Shown here: positions 9,647 to 19,171 of the stretch, in pieces
Position numbering within the stretch: position 1 is the stretch's first letter
Layout: each line of letters begins with the position of its first letter
DNA from: SAR324 cluster bacterium
GTDB lineage: Bacteria; SAR324; NAC60-12
Reading direction: 5' to 3'
DNA length: 64,000 nt
Assembly (NCBI GenBank): GCA_028281495.1
Contig: JANQJU010000051.1
Location: forward strand, 62,001-126,000
Made by a program: the position numbers and the translations under genes
Notes under the pieces: generated by a model
What the model saw: only the letters and a program-made list of their open reading frames with translations
The model's database searches: none
What the model was told of the DNA's origin: nothing

Positions 9647-10537
9647 ATGACTCATCCTCCGAAACCTCGTTGGCTCAAAGTACCGTTTCCAAGTGGCGAA
9701 AAATATAATTGGATTAGCCATCGTGCTAAAGACCTTCAACTGAGCACAGTCTGTCAGGAAGCACGGTGTCCAAATATTGGCGAATGCTGGAATGGCGGAA
9801 CCGCCACCTTCATGTTGATGGGAGATACCTGCACCCGCGGGTGCCGTTTTTGCTCTGTAAAAACAGCTCGCCGACCCACCTCTTTAGACTTGGAAGAGCC
9901 ACGGAAGTTGGCCGAGACGATCCATCAGATGGATCTCAATTATGTTGTCATTACTAGTGTGAACCGGGATGAACTAGAAGACCAAGGGGCACGCCACATC
10001 GCCGCTTGCCTGCGAGCTGTGCGTCTGAAAAATCCAAGGATTTTGGTGGAAATGTTGATTCCTGATTTCCAAGGCGACCAATCCTTGGTCAAGCTGGTCA
10101 TGAATGCCAACCCTCACGTGTTGGCCCACAATGTAGAAACGGTAGAACGACTCACTCCTAAAGTACGAGATCCCCGTGCCGGTTATCAGCAATCATTGGA
10201 GGTATTGGCCTATATCAAGGCCCAGCGTCCAGATCTCTATACGAAGTCTTCTCTCATGCTGGGTCTTGGTGAAACTCGTGACGAGGTCATTCAAGCGATG
10301 GAAGATTTGCGCCAAAACGACGTGAGCTTTTTAACTTTAGGTCAATACCTGCAACCGGATCCAAGCAAGCTCAAAGTATTCCGCTATGTACATCCAGATG
10401 AATTCCAAGAATTTGCAGAAATTGGAGACACGATGGGGTTCGATTATGTTGCTTCTGGGCCTTTGGTGCGAAGTTCCTACCGAGCAGCAGAATTTTACAT
10501 TGAACACAAAATCCGTACCGAATCCAAAACAGCATGA
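9647..10537 (+). CDS. lipA: Lipoyl synthase
   Basis: 296 residues, usual length. It is a radical-SAM enzyme that inserts two sulfurs into protein-bound octanoate to make lipoate. Both cluster motifs are present: the auxiliary cluster C36-x4-C41-x5-C47 (CQEARCPNIGEC) and the radical-SAM C62-x3-C66-x2-C69 (CTRGCRFC). The conserved C-terminal RSSYRAAE supplies the serine ligand of the auxiliary cluster. It follows the TPR gene by 8 nt. No lipB is seen in the window. A hairpin with a T-run lies 78 bp downstream. Confidence 0.98.
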   Translation: MTHPPKPRWLKVPFPSGEKYNWISHRAKDLQLSTVCQEARCPNIGECWNGGTATFMLMGDTCTRGCRFCSVKTARRPTSLDLEEPRKLAETIHQMDLNYVVITSVNRDELEDQGARHIAACLRAVRLKNPRILVEMLIPDFQGDQSLVKLVMNANPHVLAHNVETVERLTPKVRDPRAGYQQSLEVLAYIKAQRPDLYTKSSLMLGLGETRDEVIQAMEDLRQNDVSFLTLGQYLQPDPSKLKVFRYVHPDEFQEFAEIGDTMGFDYVASGPLVRSSYRAAEFYIEHKIRTESKTA

Positions 10538-10615
10538 ATTACCCAAAAACTTTATAACGCACTTAATCAACTGAAATTAAAAAAGAAAGTTTTTAATAAC
10601 TTGTCAACGTTCTGC

Positions 10616-10643
10616 GTCTCATGTAAAAACAGAGACTTTTTTT
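10616..10643 (+). terminator. Probable weak intrinsic terminator after lipA
   Basis: GTCTC (10616-10620) and GAGAC (10632-10636) can pair across an 11-nt loop and are followed directly by seven T residues (10637-10643). The stem is only five base pairs, so termination may be partial. Position and T-run fit the end of the lipA transcript ahead of trxA. Confidence 0.5.
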
Positions 10644-10750
10644 GTATTCAATAACCCCTCTGGATTTTCGGTTTTTCATCACAAATTTGATCATGCAACC
10701 GTCTTAAAACTTCGGAATCCGGAACCCAGAGCCTCTTAAGGAGAGATAAT

Positions 10751-11077
10751 ATGTCTAGTGAAAAAGTAGTGCATTTGACCGATGGAAACTTTGCGGACAC
10801 GGTGAACAGCGGATACGCCTTAGTCGATTTCTGGGCAGAATGGTGTGGTCCTTGTTTAGCATTAGCACCGACGATTGACGATTTGGCAGAAAGCTATGAG
10901 GGCAAGGTGAAAGTTTGCAAACTGAATGTCGACAATAATCAAGAAATCCCCGCCCAATTTGGAATCCGAGGTATCCCAACTGTCATAATGTTTAAAGATG
11001 GCGAACAAGTTGAGATGTTCACCGGCAATAACCCCGTTAAAATTCGGGAAATGGTTAATCGTGCAGTTGCCAACTAA
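10751..11077 (+). CDS. trxA: Thioredoxin
   Basis: 108 residues, the classical size. It is a cytoplasmic disulfide reductase with the WCGPC active site (C32, C35) and the cis-proline loop GIPTVIMF. The start is an ATG after AAGGAGAG. The 213-bp upstream gap carries the lipA terminator and presumably the trxA promoter. The 3' end overlaps the inferred truA start by 17 bp, which implies translational coupling. Confidence 0.97.
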   Translation: MSSEKVVHLTDGNFADTVNSGYALVDFWAEWCGPCLALAPTIDDLAESYEGKVKVCKLNVDNNQEIPAQFGIRGIPTVIMFKDGEQVEMFTGNNPVKIREMVNRAVAN

Positions 11078-11867
11078 TTCACTACAAAATTGGCTACTCC
11101 TCCTCGCCTACGATGGATTTCACTATTACGGATGGCAAATCCAATCCATCCATCCTACAATCGAAGGTGAACTAGAAAAAGCAATCGAGACGTTGACGGG
11201 ACAATCCGTTGACGTCTGCGGTGCAGGACGCACTGATGCGAAAGTTCACGCCCTCAATCAAACTGCAAATTTTATCTCTTCTGCCCGGTTTCCTGCTGAA
11301 AAGTGGCGTTTAGCCCTGAATGCCGTCACTCCTGACGACATTGTGGTCAAACACGTTCTGCCAGTACCTTCCTCCTTTCATGCTCGTCATAGTGCCACTG
11401 GTAAACGTTATCGATATCTGATTCACAATAAGGCCTTTCCCACGCCATTCGGTTCCCATTACAGTTGGTGGGTGAGATACCCACTCGATCTTGAAGCAAT
11501 GCGTAAAGCGGCAAAATACCTTGTAGGAGAGCATGATTTTTCTGCATTTCGCTCATCCCAATGTTCAGCCCCCTCTCCTGTGAAATATATTCGACAGATT
11601 TCCATTCACGTCATGAAATCATCCATGGCCAATCTGCGTATCGAAGTGGAAGCAAATGGCTTTTTACAACATATGGTTCGGATCATTGTGGGCACGCTGG
11701 TGGAAGTAGGGCAAAACCGCCGTTATCCTGAAAACGTGCTTGAATTATTACGCGGAAAAGACCGTCGGAAAAGTGGAAAAACCGCTCCTCCTTATGGGTT
11801 ATATGTGTTAGAAGTGCTCTACGAGGGACACGAAATCCATTGGCCAGCGGAGGCACTTGATGGCTAA
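11061..11867 (+). CDS. truA: tRNA pseudouridine(38-40) synthase
   Basis: 268 residues from the GTG at 11061; E. coli TruA has 270. The frame is open further upstream, but that part lies inside trxA. The GTG has GGGAA ten bases before it and gives the expected N-terminus, just ahead of LAYDGFHYYGW. It converts U38-U40 of tRNA anticodon arms to pseudouridine. D59 in GAGRTDAKVHA is the catalytic aspartate; the residue after DA is usually glycine and is Lys here. The RYLIHN and FLQHMVRIIVGTL blocks are also typical. Confidence 0.93.
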   Translation: MQLPTNSLQNWLLLLAYDGFHYYGWQIQSIHPTIEGELEKAIETLTGQSVDVCGAGRTDAKVHALNQTANFISSARFPAEKWRLALNAVTPDDIVVKHVLPVPSSFHARHSATGKRYRYLIHNKAFPTPFGSHYSWWVRYPLDLEAMRKAAKYLVGEHDFSAFRSSQCSAPSPVKYIRQISIHVMKSSMANLRIEVEANGFLQHMVRIIVGTLVEVGQNRRYPENVLELLRGKDRRKSGKTAPPYGLYVLEVLYEGHEIHWPAEALDG

Positions 11868-11910
11868 AATGGCATTCTAAAGGGGGGATTATCAAGGAGC
11901 ATGAGGAGGC

Positions 11911-14145
11911 ATGGATACCAGTCGTTTAATTGTTGAGGCGGCGGCTCTCTTCATTGATACAAAAGCAGGTCTCATCGATATCGACCAAGTCCCCGAACCC
12001 TTCAAAAAAAAAGCGGATGGCATCAACCGGTGCCTACAATTCATCCGCACCAGCGAAAAAAAGCTTTTTGCTCTCCAACAAAAACTTCTTGAAGATTCCA
12101 AAACTCAAAAAGAGCCTGTTTTTTTCATCCAACCACACCCACCCGATGTCAATCTACTGAATCAAGAATTGCTTACAATTATCAAAAACAACTCTCCCGA
12201 CATCTACGAGCAGTTTATTGAGCCAGAACTCATCAAAGAGCAACAAAAGGAAAAACTACAATTGGCCGAAAGGCGAACTCGTGGAGAAGCCATCCCACCG
12301 GATAGTATTATTCATCCAGTGCCGCAGATGCTGGATGCTGTCATCTTCTTGCATACTCCGTTTGCCGTCTTCCCGTTACTAAACTCGGTGCGTGAAATCG
12401 CATGTCTGACAGAAAACAAAGAACGCCGTTTGTACTTGCTCGATTATATGGAGCGGTGGCTTTATAAGTTTATCGATTTTTTGAACAATTATGGGAAAGG
12501 CATGTCAAACGAAGCGCTGCTCATCGTTTCTTTTGTCGGCAAGCATCAGCATTACCCGATCATTCTCGAAGTGATCAAATTCTTGCATCAAGAAGAAAAT
12601 TGGGAAGGGCCTTCAGCACAGATCCAACGATACAACGTTGTGAAACTGTTTTTGCTTTTCAAAAGGGTGCTCCTAGCGCACCTCAAGCGCAAGCAAGCCA
12701 TTCCGAGCACTTTCAATGCCATTCTATCAGAATTCACCCATCCTTTCATTGTGGAAGAAATTGACTTCAGCAATGACCCATTGATGATCATTACACTGGG
12801 ATTCTACAACGAAGCACAACGATTTCAGTTTCTAGCCAACCTGAAAAAAAAACGTTTGGCAGAGCTGGTGGGGCTTTATCAACAGATACTCTTATTGCTT
12901 GATCCTGCAGCCAAGCAATCCCATACATTTCGGGTCAAATACATGGAAATTTTGCGGACCATTAGCAAGATTATCAAAAAGTCACATATGCTTACGGATC
13001 CGAATATTCCACAAACGATCCGCTCTACCCTACGGCGCGAACTGAGCCGACAGATCTTGGCAGAAGAAGGTTCTAAAAGTGTTGCCATACCCAATCAGGC
13101 CTCAGCTCCGAAGCAAAACTCAGCCCCTACTCCTGTGCCGAATCAAAAAAGATCCATTGCAGATAAACTCGCCCATCTACAAAAAAAGGCACGAGATGTG
13201 GGCAAACCGGTTGAAGCAGCAGAGGTACAAGAGGCAACTCCACCTTCCGTCACTCAACCCAAAAAAGCGGGCGCTATCCAATTCGCTCCTCCTCCACGTC
13301 CAGGAGAAATTGTAGTGTATCGCAATCAATTAATGCGACGAAACTACGATTCACCTCAGGAGTTTTCATTTCCATTGGTGCCCGATCAAGTCGCTCGATT
13401 ACAAGGGTGGGCTTACACCGACACAAACATTGTATGCAGTCATGACACACTGTTTTACTTGTTTTCATCGTTCAAGGCTCGCGGCCACCTCAAATTTACT
13501 GAAATGCTAGAATTGGCACGAATTCCCTTCCGTTTCGAATTTTTTGCGAAGACGAAAACACGCCATGTGAAGTTTATCAACGTTGCTCACCTCATTGCCA
13601 TGCGGATGAATATGGCAGATGTCCATATCCTTCTCGCTGAAATCGAAAAATCCGGACAATTGACTTCGATAGAGGTCTCGATTTTCAAAGAACTCTATCC
13701 ACTGCTGATCAAAGAGGATGCGTTGGGTTTGCTTCAACAGCTTTCCAAAGAACAGACGAGTTACAATGTGGATAGTGTGTTTCGGACCAAAGCGTTTTAC
13801 CAACATTATGAAGAAGTGGCTGAAAAAATGTTCTCCCACTACCCCTACTTTCAGCAGGTAGCCGTGTATTGGGATTTTTTAGATCACGTTCTCCGTGGGC
13901 TGGCTAAAGGGCTGGATCGAGAAAAATGTGCTCATGGTTACCAAAACCTGGATTCCAAGCGTTTGAAAAAATACATGTCGCGGCAGCAGCCAAAATTACA
14001 TGCCCGAATTGTAAAAGAATTGAAGGCTTTTCCATCTTCTTTTCTAGCGGCCTATCTTGGAGCCCGGCTCACCGATATGTTGGAATTTAAAATTTCACCT
14101 GACTTACTGGAACTTTGTGAATCGTCGGTGGTGCAGTTGCCTTAA
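11911..14145 (+). CDS. Unknown 744-residue cytoplasmic protein
   Basis: The ATG has a strong GAGGAGG site. There is no signal peptide or membrane segment. Residues 1-385 are helical, with a block around 130-330 rich in Leu and aromatics. Residues 395-470 form a Pro/Ala/Gln/Lys linker. Residues 470-744 form a second helical domain, beginning after PPPRPGEIVVYRNQLMRR. I do not recognise a family. It lies 43 bp after truA and 11 bp before the STAS-domain gene, so it is probably co-transcribed with the latter. A joint regulatory or scaffolding role is inference from context only. Confidence 0.85.
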   Translation: MDTSRLIVEAAALFIDTKAGLIDIDQVPEPFKKKADGINRCLQFIRTSEKKLFALQQKLLEDSKTQKEPVFFIQPHPPDVNLLNQELLTIIKNNSPDIYEQFIEPELIKEQQKEKLQLAERRTRGEAIPPDSIIHPVPQMLDAVIFLHTPFAVFPLLNSVREIACLTENKERRLYLLDYMERWLYKFIDFLNNYGKGMSNEALLIVSFVGKHQHYPIILEVIKFLHQEENWEGPSAQIQRYNVVKLFLLFKRVLLAHLKRKQAIPSTFNAILSEFTHPFIVEEIDFSNDPLMIITLGFYNEAQRFQFLANLKKKRLAELVGLYQQILLLLDPAAKQSHTFRVKYMEILRTISKIIKKSHMLTDPNIPQTIRSTLRRELSRQILAEEGSKSVAIPNQASAPKQNSAPTPVPNQKRSIADKLAHLQKKARDVGKPVEAAEVQEATPPSVTQPKKAGAIQFAPPPRPGEIVVYRNQLMRRNYDSPQEFSFPLVPDQVARLQGWAYTDTNIVCSHDTLFYLFSSFKARGHLKFTEMLELARIPFRFEFFAKTKTRHVKFINVAHLIAMRMNMADVHILLAEIEKSGQLTSIEVSIFKELYPLLIKEDALGLLQQLSKEQTSYNVDSVFRTKAFYQHYEEVAEKMFSHYPYFQQVAVYWDFLDHVLRGLAKGLDREKCAHGYQNLDSKRLKKYMSRQQPKLHARIVKELKAFPSSFLAAYLGARLTDMLEFKISPDLLELCESSVVQLP

Positions 14146-14156
14146 GGAGAAATGCA

Positions 14157-15308
14157 ATGGACATCCATTTTTTAGATAAAGAATCGCTCATGGTGTTGAT
14201 CACGTGCCGTTCACCATTTCAGGGAGAAAAGCTCAACGAACTCTTGATAGACATCCAAAAGCTGAAAGAACAGGATGCGATGGGGTTCATTTTCGATTTC
14301 AGCCATACCCCGTTTATCAGTACGGGTGGGATTTCCCTGTTAGGAGTTTTGGGAGCCGAAGCCGTAATGGGAAACGACATGTTGCGGATTATTTGCCCAA
14401 ATCCTAAATTTCGCCGCCATTTCGAAATGGCGGGATTGCTTTCGGTAGCCAAGTTTTTGGGTACCGTTCCTGAAGCAGTGCAAGATCTCAAAAGTGCTTT
14501 GTTTATTGAAGACGATCTTCCTGAACCCATTGTTTATAAACAGGCTCAGCTGCAGGAGGCTCCTTCTTCTGCGGATCCGTCAAAAGAACCTGTGCCACAA
14601 CAGATGGCAGCAAAATCCAAAGATAGTTCACCTGATGTAATTCAAACCGACATCGAAATTCCAGCAACACCTTCCCGCAAGCCAGCACCCCAAGTACCGG
14701 CCTCAACATCTCCTCCACCTCCGAAAAAACTCGATCCGCCGCCGCCCTCAGAAGCGGAACCAGATGAAACACTCCCTCTAATTTTTAAAGTTTCCAGTGT
14801 GGCTCCCGAAGATGTGGTGCATCCTTACCTCATGCCCTCCAATCGAGATACTGAAAAGTATTTACAAGCGGAACTCAAACATCTCTCCACGAAGATGAAA
14901 AAACGCTATGAGAGTCTCTCAGAGAAGTGCACTCAAATTATTACTCAATCCCCAGATTACATCCGTTCTCAACGGGCCTACCCCTGCCGAGAGTGGGTCC
15001 GAACCTTTGCAGTGGTTCAAGGGAATGCTCCAAAAAATCGACACTTGTTAGTAGGAATTGGAGCTTACCTTCAGAAAAAAGCCAAAACCCTTTCCTATTC
15101 TGCTGCACAAGCCTTAGATCAATACGAATTCAGTTGTTATTTCGTATTAGGTGTATTGGAATCCTGTACCTTGTATGGTGAGAATGTTGGCTTCCGAGAA
15201 GCTCATGGATGGAAGTACTCCCAGTATTCGGGAAGAGACCCGAAGGCACAAGAACTGATCATGAATTTGCTTGAGGATCTGCTCAAACATGTTCACTCCA
15301 AAAAATAA
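14157..15308 (+). CDS. STAS-domain protein with Pro-rich linker and unknown C-terminal domain
   Basis: 383 residues. Residues 1-115 match the STAS fold seen in anti-sigma-factor antagonists, with the core FDFSHTPFISTGGISLLG. S55-T56 sit where these proteins carry a phosphorylated Ser or Thr. Residues 130-205 are a Pro/Ser/Lys-rich linker. Residues 205-383 form a helical domain that I do not recognise. The start is well supported by AAGGAG. It is tightly linked to the 744-residue gene and convergent with hemW across 17 bp. No anti-sigma kinase or PP2C phosphatase gene lies nearby, so its partner is unknown. Confidence 0.8.
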   Translation: MDIHFLDKESLMVLITCRSPFQGEKLNELLIDIQKLKEQDAMGFIFDFSHTPFISTGGISLLGVLGAEAVMGNDMLRIICPNPKFRRHFEMAGLLSVAKFLGTVPEAVQDLKSALFIEDDLPEPIVYKQAQLQEAPSSADPSKEPVPQQMAAKSKDSSPDVIQTDIEIPATPSRKPAPQVPASTSPPPPKKLDPPPPSEAEPDETLPLIFKVSSVAPEDVVHPYLMPSNRDTEKYLQAELKHLSTKMKKRYESLSEKCTQIITQSPDYIRSQRAYPCREWVRTFAVVQGNAPKNRHLLVGIGAYLQKKAKTLSYSAAQALDQYEFSCYFVLGVLESCTLYGENVGFREAHGWKYSQYSGRDPKAQELIMNLLEDLLKHVHSKK

Positions 15309-15325
15309 TTTATTGTGCGGCAAAA

Positions 15326-16471
15326 TCACAAAAATAGCCCTGCTGTGATTTCGTCGGCTAGCAACAAACCTTTAGGCGTCAATTGCAGCCGGGGAGGATT
15401 CCACAACGCATACCCTTGCTGACAGAGAGACTCCATGAGTTCCCAGTTCTTTTTCGGCCATTCTTTTCCTACAGAAATAGACCACTCCTCAATCGAAAGA
15501 CCCGCCGTTTGGCGTAGCCCCAGCATCAGGCGTTCGTTGGCCTGTTGCACCCAAGATAAGTCTTCCTCAAAAGCAATGGGCCATTTATTTTCGACCAAAG
15601 CCTTCTGATAGGATGTTAAGGCACGATGGTTAGCCCACCGCTTTGAAAGCACATACGAATGTGCTCCCGTTCCCAATCCCAAATAAGCGGCACCAGACCA
15701 AACCATTAGGTTGGAGCGGCTCTGACAATTAGTCCGAGCAAAATTCGAGACTTCATACTGCACAATTCCCGCGTCATTTAAGCATTCAATAGCCCATAGA
15801 TACATCTGCTGCTGTAAGCTTTGGTGGGTATCGACCCAAGCCACGACATCGGGTTCCTGAGAAAATGGAGTATTAGGTTCCACATCCAAACAATATAAGG
15901 ATACATGAGAGGGCTGATAGCTCAGCATTTGTTCCACATCAGCCTGAAAAAGCACGAAGGATTGCTCGGGAATGCTAAACATCAAATCCAAATTGAAGTT
16001 GTTGATAGCGCTATCGTAAAGCGCCTCAACAGCCTGTTGTGCCTGCTTCGCTGTATGATTGCGCCCGAGACGTTTCAGCAAGCTGTCTTGAAAACTTTGG
16101 ACTCCTAAACTAATTCGCGTGATTCCCATCTCAGCTAGACCGTTGAGATACTCTAGCGTGGCATCTTCTGGGTTCACCTCAAATGTGATTTCTACATCGG
16201 GATCACATACAAAGAGAAAACGCACCTGTTCGAGCAATAAAGCCACTTCGTCAAGAGACAAACTGGAAGGAGTCCCTCCCCCAAAGTAAATCGATGCGAT
16301 AGATTGCCGTGGGTCTTGCAATTGTTCAGCACGACGTTGCAATTCTTGGATGAGATTTTGCAAGTATCGTGTGTGTAAGGAAGTACGATCTTTACGAACC
16401 GCAAACGCACAAAATGGACAAATTTTTCGGCAGAATGGGATATGAAGATAGATAGCTTGAACGGTAGACAC
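15326..16471 (-). CDS. hemW: HemW-type radical-SAM protein (HemN-like)
   Basis: 381 residues, starting at GTG (16469-16471) with AAGG five bases upstream. The radical-SAM motif C14-x3-C18-x2-C21 lies within IYLHIPFCRKICPFCAF. FGGGTPS (the SAM-binding glycine motif) and RISLGVQSF follow. HemW proteins were long annotated as oxygen-independent coproporphyrinogen oxidases and are now regarded as heme chaperones. The size and short N-terminus favour HemW over HemN. It is a single gene on this strand, convergent with the STAS gene. Confidence 0.9.
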   Translation of the reverse strand: MSTVQAIYLHIPFCRKICPFCAFAVRKDRTSLHTRYLQNLIQELQRRAEQLQDPRQSIASIYFGGGTPSSLSLDEVALLLEQVRFLFVCDPDVEITFEVNPEDATLEYLNGLAEMGITRISLGVQSFQDSLLKRLGRNHTAKQAQQAVEALYDSAINNFNLDLMFSIPEQSFVLFQADVEQMLSYQPSHVSLYCLDVEPNTPFSQEPDVVAWVDTHQSLQQQMYLWAIECLNDAGIVQYEVSNFARTNCQSRSNLMVWSGAAYLGLGTGAHSYVLSKRWANHRALTSYQKALVENKWPIAFEEDLSWVQQANERLMLGLRQTAGLSIEEWSISVGKEWPKKNWELMESLCQQGYALWNPPRLQLTPKGLLLADEITAGLFL

Positions 16472-16637
16472 CTCACCCTTCCCATTAAAAGCTCGGAAAT
16501 CAGGAATAGGAACAAAACATTGAGGCTATCTAGAACCAAGTCCTTGCCCAATTCACAAGCTTTCTGGTAGGGAACAAAAGGTCATGGAGTTGACAAATCA
16601 GCATATTGCTTCAACCACTCATTCATAAAAGGGATTT

Positions 16638-17423
16638 ATGAAGAATCATATTCTGATCATTGCTCGTGGAAGGAATTGGGAGATCAGTTGGGTATCCGTT
16701 TTGATGGTCACGGCTCTCTTTGCAGGTTTGTTCATATCTGCTTTGGGAACGGCCATGTATCAATACTGGAGTTATCATCAAAAATCCCAACACCATCAGC
16801 AACAATACAACCAACAGCAACAACAGAACCGACACCTACGCAATCAGCTGGCAACCTTAAATGATGTACATGCGGCAGAGGTACAAAATCTGAAGCATGA
16901 TTATTCGTTTGAAATCAAGAATTTGAAACAAGCTCTCCACACTGCTGAAAACCTCATCTTTACTCTTCAAAATCCTTCCAAATCCACCGACGAGGCCACG
17001 TCTCTTTTGCAACAGATGGTGGAATTGCAACAACACCTACAACAGTTATCCAGCCCCCCTCAAGAACGTACGAATGTTACACCAGAGAATCCAATCAGCA
17101 TTGAGAAATTTCGTGCCACTGCCGATGGAGAGCGCATTGAAGTGCGCTTCGAATTGACTAGTGTGACAGGAACACCCCAAGCAGGCCATGTCCGTATCAC
17201 CCCATTGTATGAAAACGAATTGAACAAAAATATTAATTTTGAGCCAAACCAAGTGGCTGCATTCTTCTTTAAAGAATCCCGCTTATTTTTTGAAGAATAT
17301 TCCCTTGCTACGGACAATCCGTTTTCGGCAATCCGTGTTACTGCTTGGGATAGTAGCCGCAAGAAACTCTTGGAACAAAACTACCCGATCATTTCTAAAA
17401 TCCGTCTCACCAAAAATCCCTAA
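16638..17423 (+). CDS. Membrane-anchored coiled-coil protein, unknown function
   Basis: 261 residues. It has a short cytoplasmic start, one membrane helix at about residues 18-40, and then a Gln/His-rich coiled coil to about 140. In that region the DNA is nearly a CAA/CAG run encoding HHQQQYNQQQQQNRH. A C-terminal beta-rich domain (about 150-258) is predicted to lie in the periplasm. The layout recalls bitopic division or envelope proteins, but no family is recognised. The start has AAGGGA close upstream. It is divergent from hemW and followed by the ammonium-transporter promoter region. Confidence 0.75.
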   Translation: MKNHILIIARGRNWEISWVSVLMVTALFAGLFISALGTAMYQYWSYHQKSQHHQQQYNQQQQQNRHLRNQLATLNDVHAAEVQNLKHDYSFEIKNLKQALHTAENLIFTLQNPSKSTDEATSLLQQMVELQQHLQQLSSPPQERTNVTPENPISIEKFRATADGERIEVRFELTSVTGTPQAGHVRITPLYENELNKNINFEPNQVAAFFFKESRLFFEEYSLATDNPFSAIRVTAWDSSRKKLLEQNYPIISKIRLTKNP

Positions 17424-17746
17424 GATTTCAGTTGGCCTTGTGAGTTATGGTTTCATATTGCCCTGTACCAAACGCTCAAAAAACAGCTCTACCAAAAACC
17501 TTCCGATTCACTATCAGGTGTCTCTGCTTAAATTTTATACTGGTTTTAAGGAGTTGATGAATTTTTTATCTTCTCAAAATTTACTTTTTCGAAAAAAAAT
17601 TCATCTAAAAATTTTTTAAAATCAGTCTCTTAAAAAAATACAAGCTGGAATTCCAGGTAGTGGCACACCTTCTGCTGAAGGGCATAATGTTTTAAAAGTT
17701 TGTTTACCCCTTTTGATCAGTAAGTAGTTTTTAGGAGAGGTTCCTT
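17424..17746 (+). other. Intergenic region upstream of the ammonium transporters (323 bp)
   Basis: No gene is supported here. The centre (about 17560-17640) is strikingly A/T-rich, with runs of A and T that may be bent DNA. Next comes the sigma-54-type promoter at 17661-17676, then an AGGAGAGG ribosome site before the amt ATG. I found no convincing NtrC-type inverted repeat by eye. No strong terminator is seen after the upstream gene. Confidence 0.6.
17661..17676 (+). promoter_or_regulatory. Sigma-54-type promoter for the amt pair
   Basis: TGGCAC-ACCTT-CTGCT matches the sigma-54 -24/-12 consensus (TGGCAC-N5-TTGCW) with one mismatch at the -12 element. The invariant GG and GC are at the correct spacing. 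It lies 70 bp before the first amt start, the expected place. Ammonium transporters are classic nitrogen-regulated sigma-54 targets, which supports the call. Confidence 0.7.
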
Positions 17747-19045
17747 ATGGAGTCATTTGCAGATCTAAAATACGTACTAGACACCATCTGGTTATTAATC
17801 AGTGGATGCTTCGTCATGTGGATGGCCGCAGGCTTTGCCATGTTGGAAGCTGGTTTGGTGCGTACCAAAAACACAACCGCAATTTTAACAAAAAATATTG
17901 CGCTCTATGGACTGGCTTGCACGGCCTTCTACATCATTGGCTACGACCTGATGTACGGTGAAGGCAATTCGTTTCTAGGTACAGGTTTTTTGAGTTCTAG
18001 TGCTGCCAATGGAGACCACAGCGGACTATCAGACTTCTTTTTCCAAGTAGTATTCGTGGCAACGGCAGCCTCAATTGTGTCCGGAACTGTAGCAGAACGG
18101 ATCAAATTTTGGCCTTTCATGGCTTTCACCCTCGTTTTGACTGCGATCATTTATCCAATCCAAGGTCATTGGACTTGGGGGGGTACGTCGCTAGGAGGTT
18201 TGATCGACGGTTTCAGTGATTTTGCCGGGTCTACTATTGTTCACTCGGTAGGTGGTTGGGCTGCCTTGGCAGGCGTGCTCTTGTTGGGTCCTCGCAAAGG
18301 CAAATATGGACCCGACGGAAAAGTGGTGCCGCTTCCAGGGGCCAATCTACCTTTAGCGACTCTGGGGACTTTTATTTTGTGGTTGGGATGGTTCGGTTTC
18401 AATGGAGGATCACAACTTGCCTTAGGGTCGAAAGCAGATGCCAATGCGATTTCCGCAGTGATTGCCAACACCAATATTGCCGCTGCCGCAGGGGCAGTCG
18501 CCGCACTGGTGTTGACTCAAATCTTATACAAGCGGGTGGATATGACAATGGTACTCAACGGTGCCTTGTCTGGTTTGGTTGCAATTACCGCTGGTCCTGA
18601 CTATCCGTCAATGGGACTTGCTTTGTTTATTGGCGCTGTGGGCGGTGTGTTAGTTGTGTTCGCCGTTCCTTTCTTTGACAAGCTCAAAATCGATGATCCA
18701 GTAGGTGCTCTTTCCGTCCATTTGGTGAACGGAATCTGGGGCACACTGGCTGTTGGGATTTTTAGTCCTAGCGGGTCGTTTGTGGCACAACTTATGGGAA
18801 TCGTTGTGATTGGTGCATTTGTATTTACTGCTAGCTTTGCCGTCTGGATGACTTTGAAAGTCACCGTAGGCATTCGAGTTGCGGATGAAGAAGAGTATGA
18901 AGGAGTCGATACTACAGAATTCGGCTTACGCTCTTATCCAGAATTCGTTGGTGCACATCCTACGATCACTCCCGTATCCGGCACTGGTGCCGAACCCTCA
19001 GGCAAACCGGCAACTGAAGGAGTTTTGTCAACCAAACCTGCCTGA
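17747..19045 (+). CDS. amt: Ammonium transporter (Amt family), first of tandem pair
   Basis: 432 residues and about eleven membrane helices. The twin pore histidines are visible: H166 in STIVHSVGGWAALAG and H325 in LSVHLVNGIWGTLAVG. The family blocks LGTFILWLGWFGFNGGS and VSGTVAERIKFW are also present. The protein begins directly with the first helix, without an extra signal peptide. The C-terminal cytosolic tail (residues 375-432) has the EEYEGVDTTEFGLRSYPEF segment that contacts PII proteins in this family, then a Pro/Gly/Thr extension absent from the second copy. It lies behind a sigma-54-type promoter. No glnK lies beside it. Confidence 0.96.
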   Translation: MESFADLKYVLDTIWLLISGCFVMWMAAGFAMLEAGLVRTKNTTAILTKNIALYGLACTAFYIIGYDLMYGEGNSFLGTGFLSSSAANGDHSGLSDFFFQVVFVATAASIVSGTVAERIKFWPFMAFTLVLTAIIYPIQGHWTWGGTSLGGLIDGFSDFAGSTIVHSVGGWAALAGVLLLGPRKGKYGPDGKVVPLPGANLPLATLGTFILWLGWFGFNGGSQLALGSKADANAISAVIANTNIAAAAGAVAALVLTQILYKRVDMTMVLNGALSGLVAITAGPDYPSMGLALFIGAVGGVLVVFAVPFFDKLKIDDPVGALSVHLVNGIWGTLAVGIFSPSGSFVAQLMGIVVIGAFVFTASFAVWMTLKVTVGIRVADEEEYEGVDTTEFGLRSYPEFVGAHPTITPVSGTGAEPSGKPATEGVLSTKPA

Positions 19046-19171
19046 TTTTTTTAGCGACTCCTTCTCCCCCGCTCAAGCAGGTTATGGAAGACGTTTTTCA
19101 ATGACTTTCTTGAGCAATGTTCCAATGTGCAGGAGTTCAATTATCAACGTATAAACTTGGAGAGGTAAAAT

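Noticed and set aside
10998..11060. Longer N-terminus for TruA, starting inside trxA
   Set aside because: It would overlap trxA by 80 bp and add residues absent from TruA. The GTG at 11061 gives the normal length.
16784..16845. CAA/CAG-rich stretch as a microsatellite disrupting the gene
   Set aside because: The frame stays open and the segment fits the Gln-rich coiled coil; units are irregular rather than a clean repeat.
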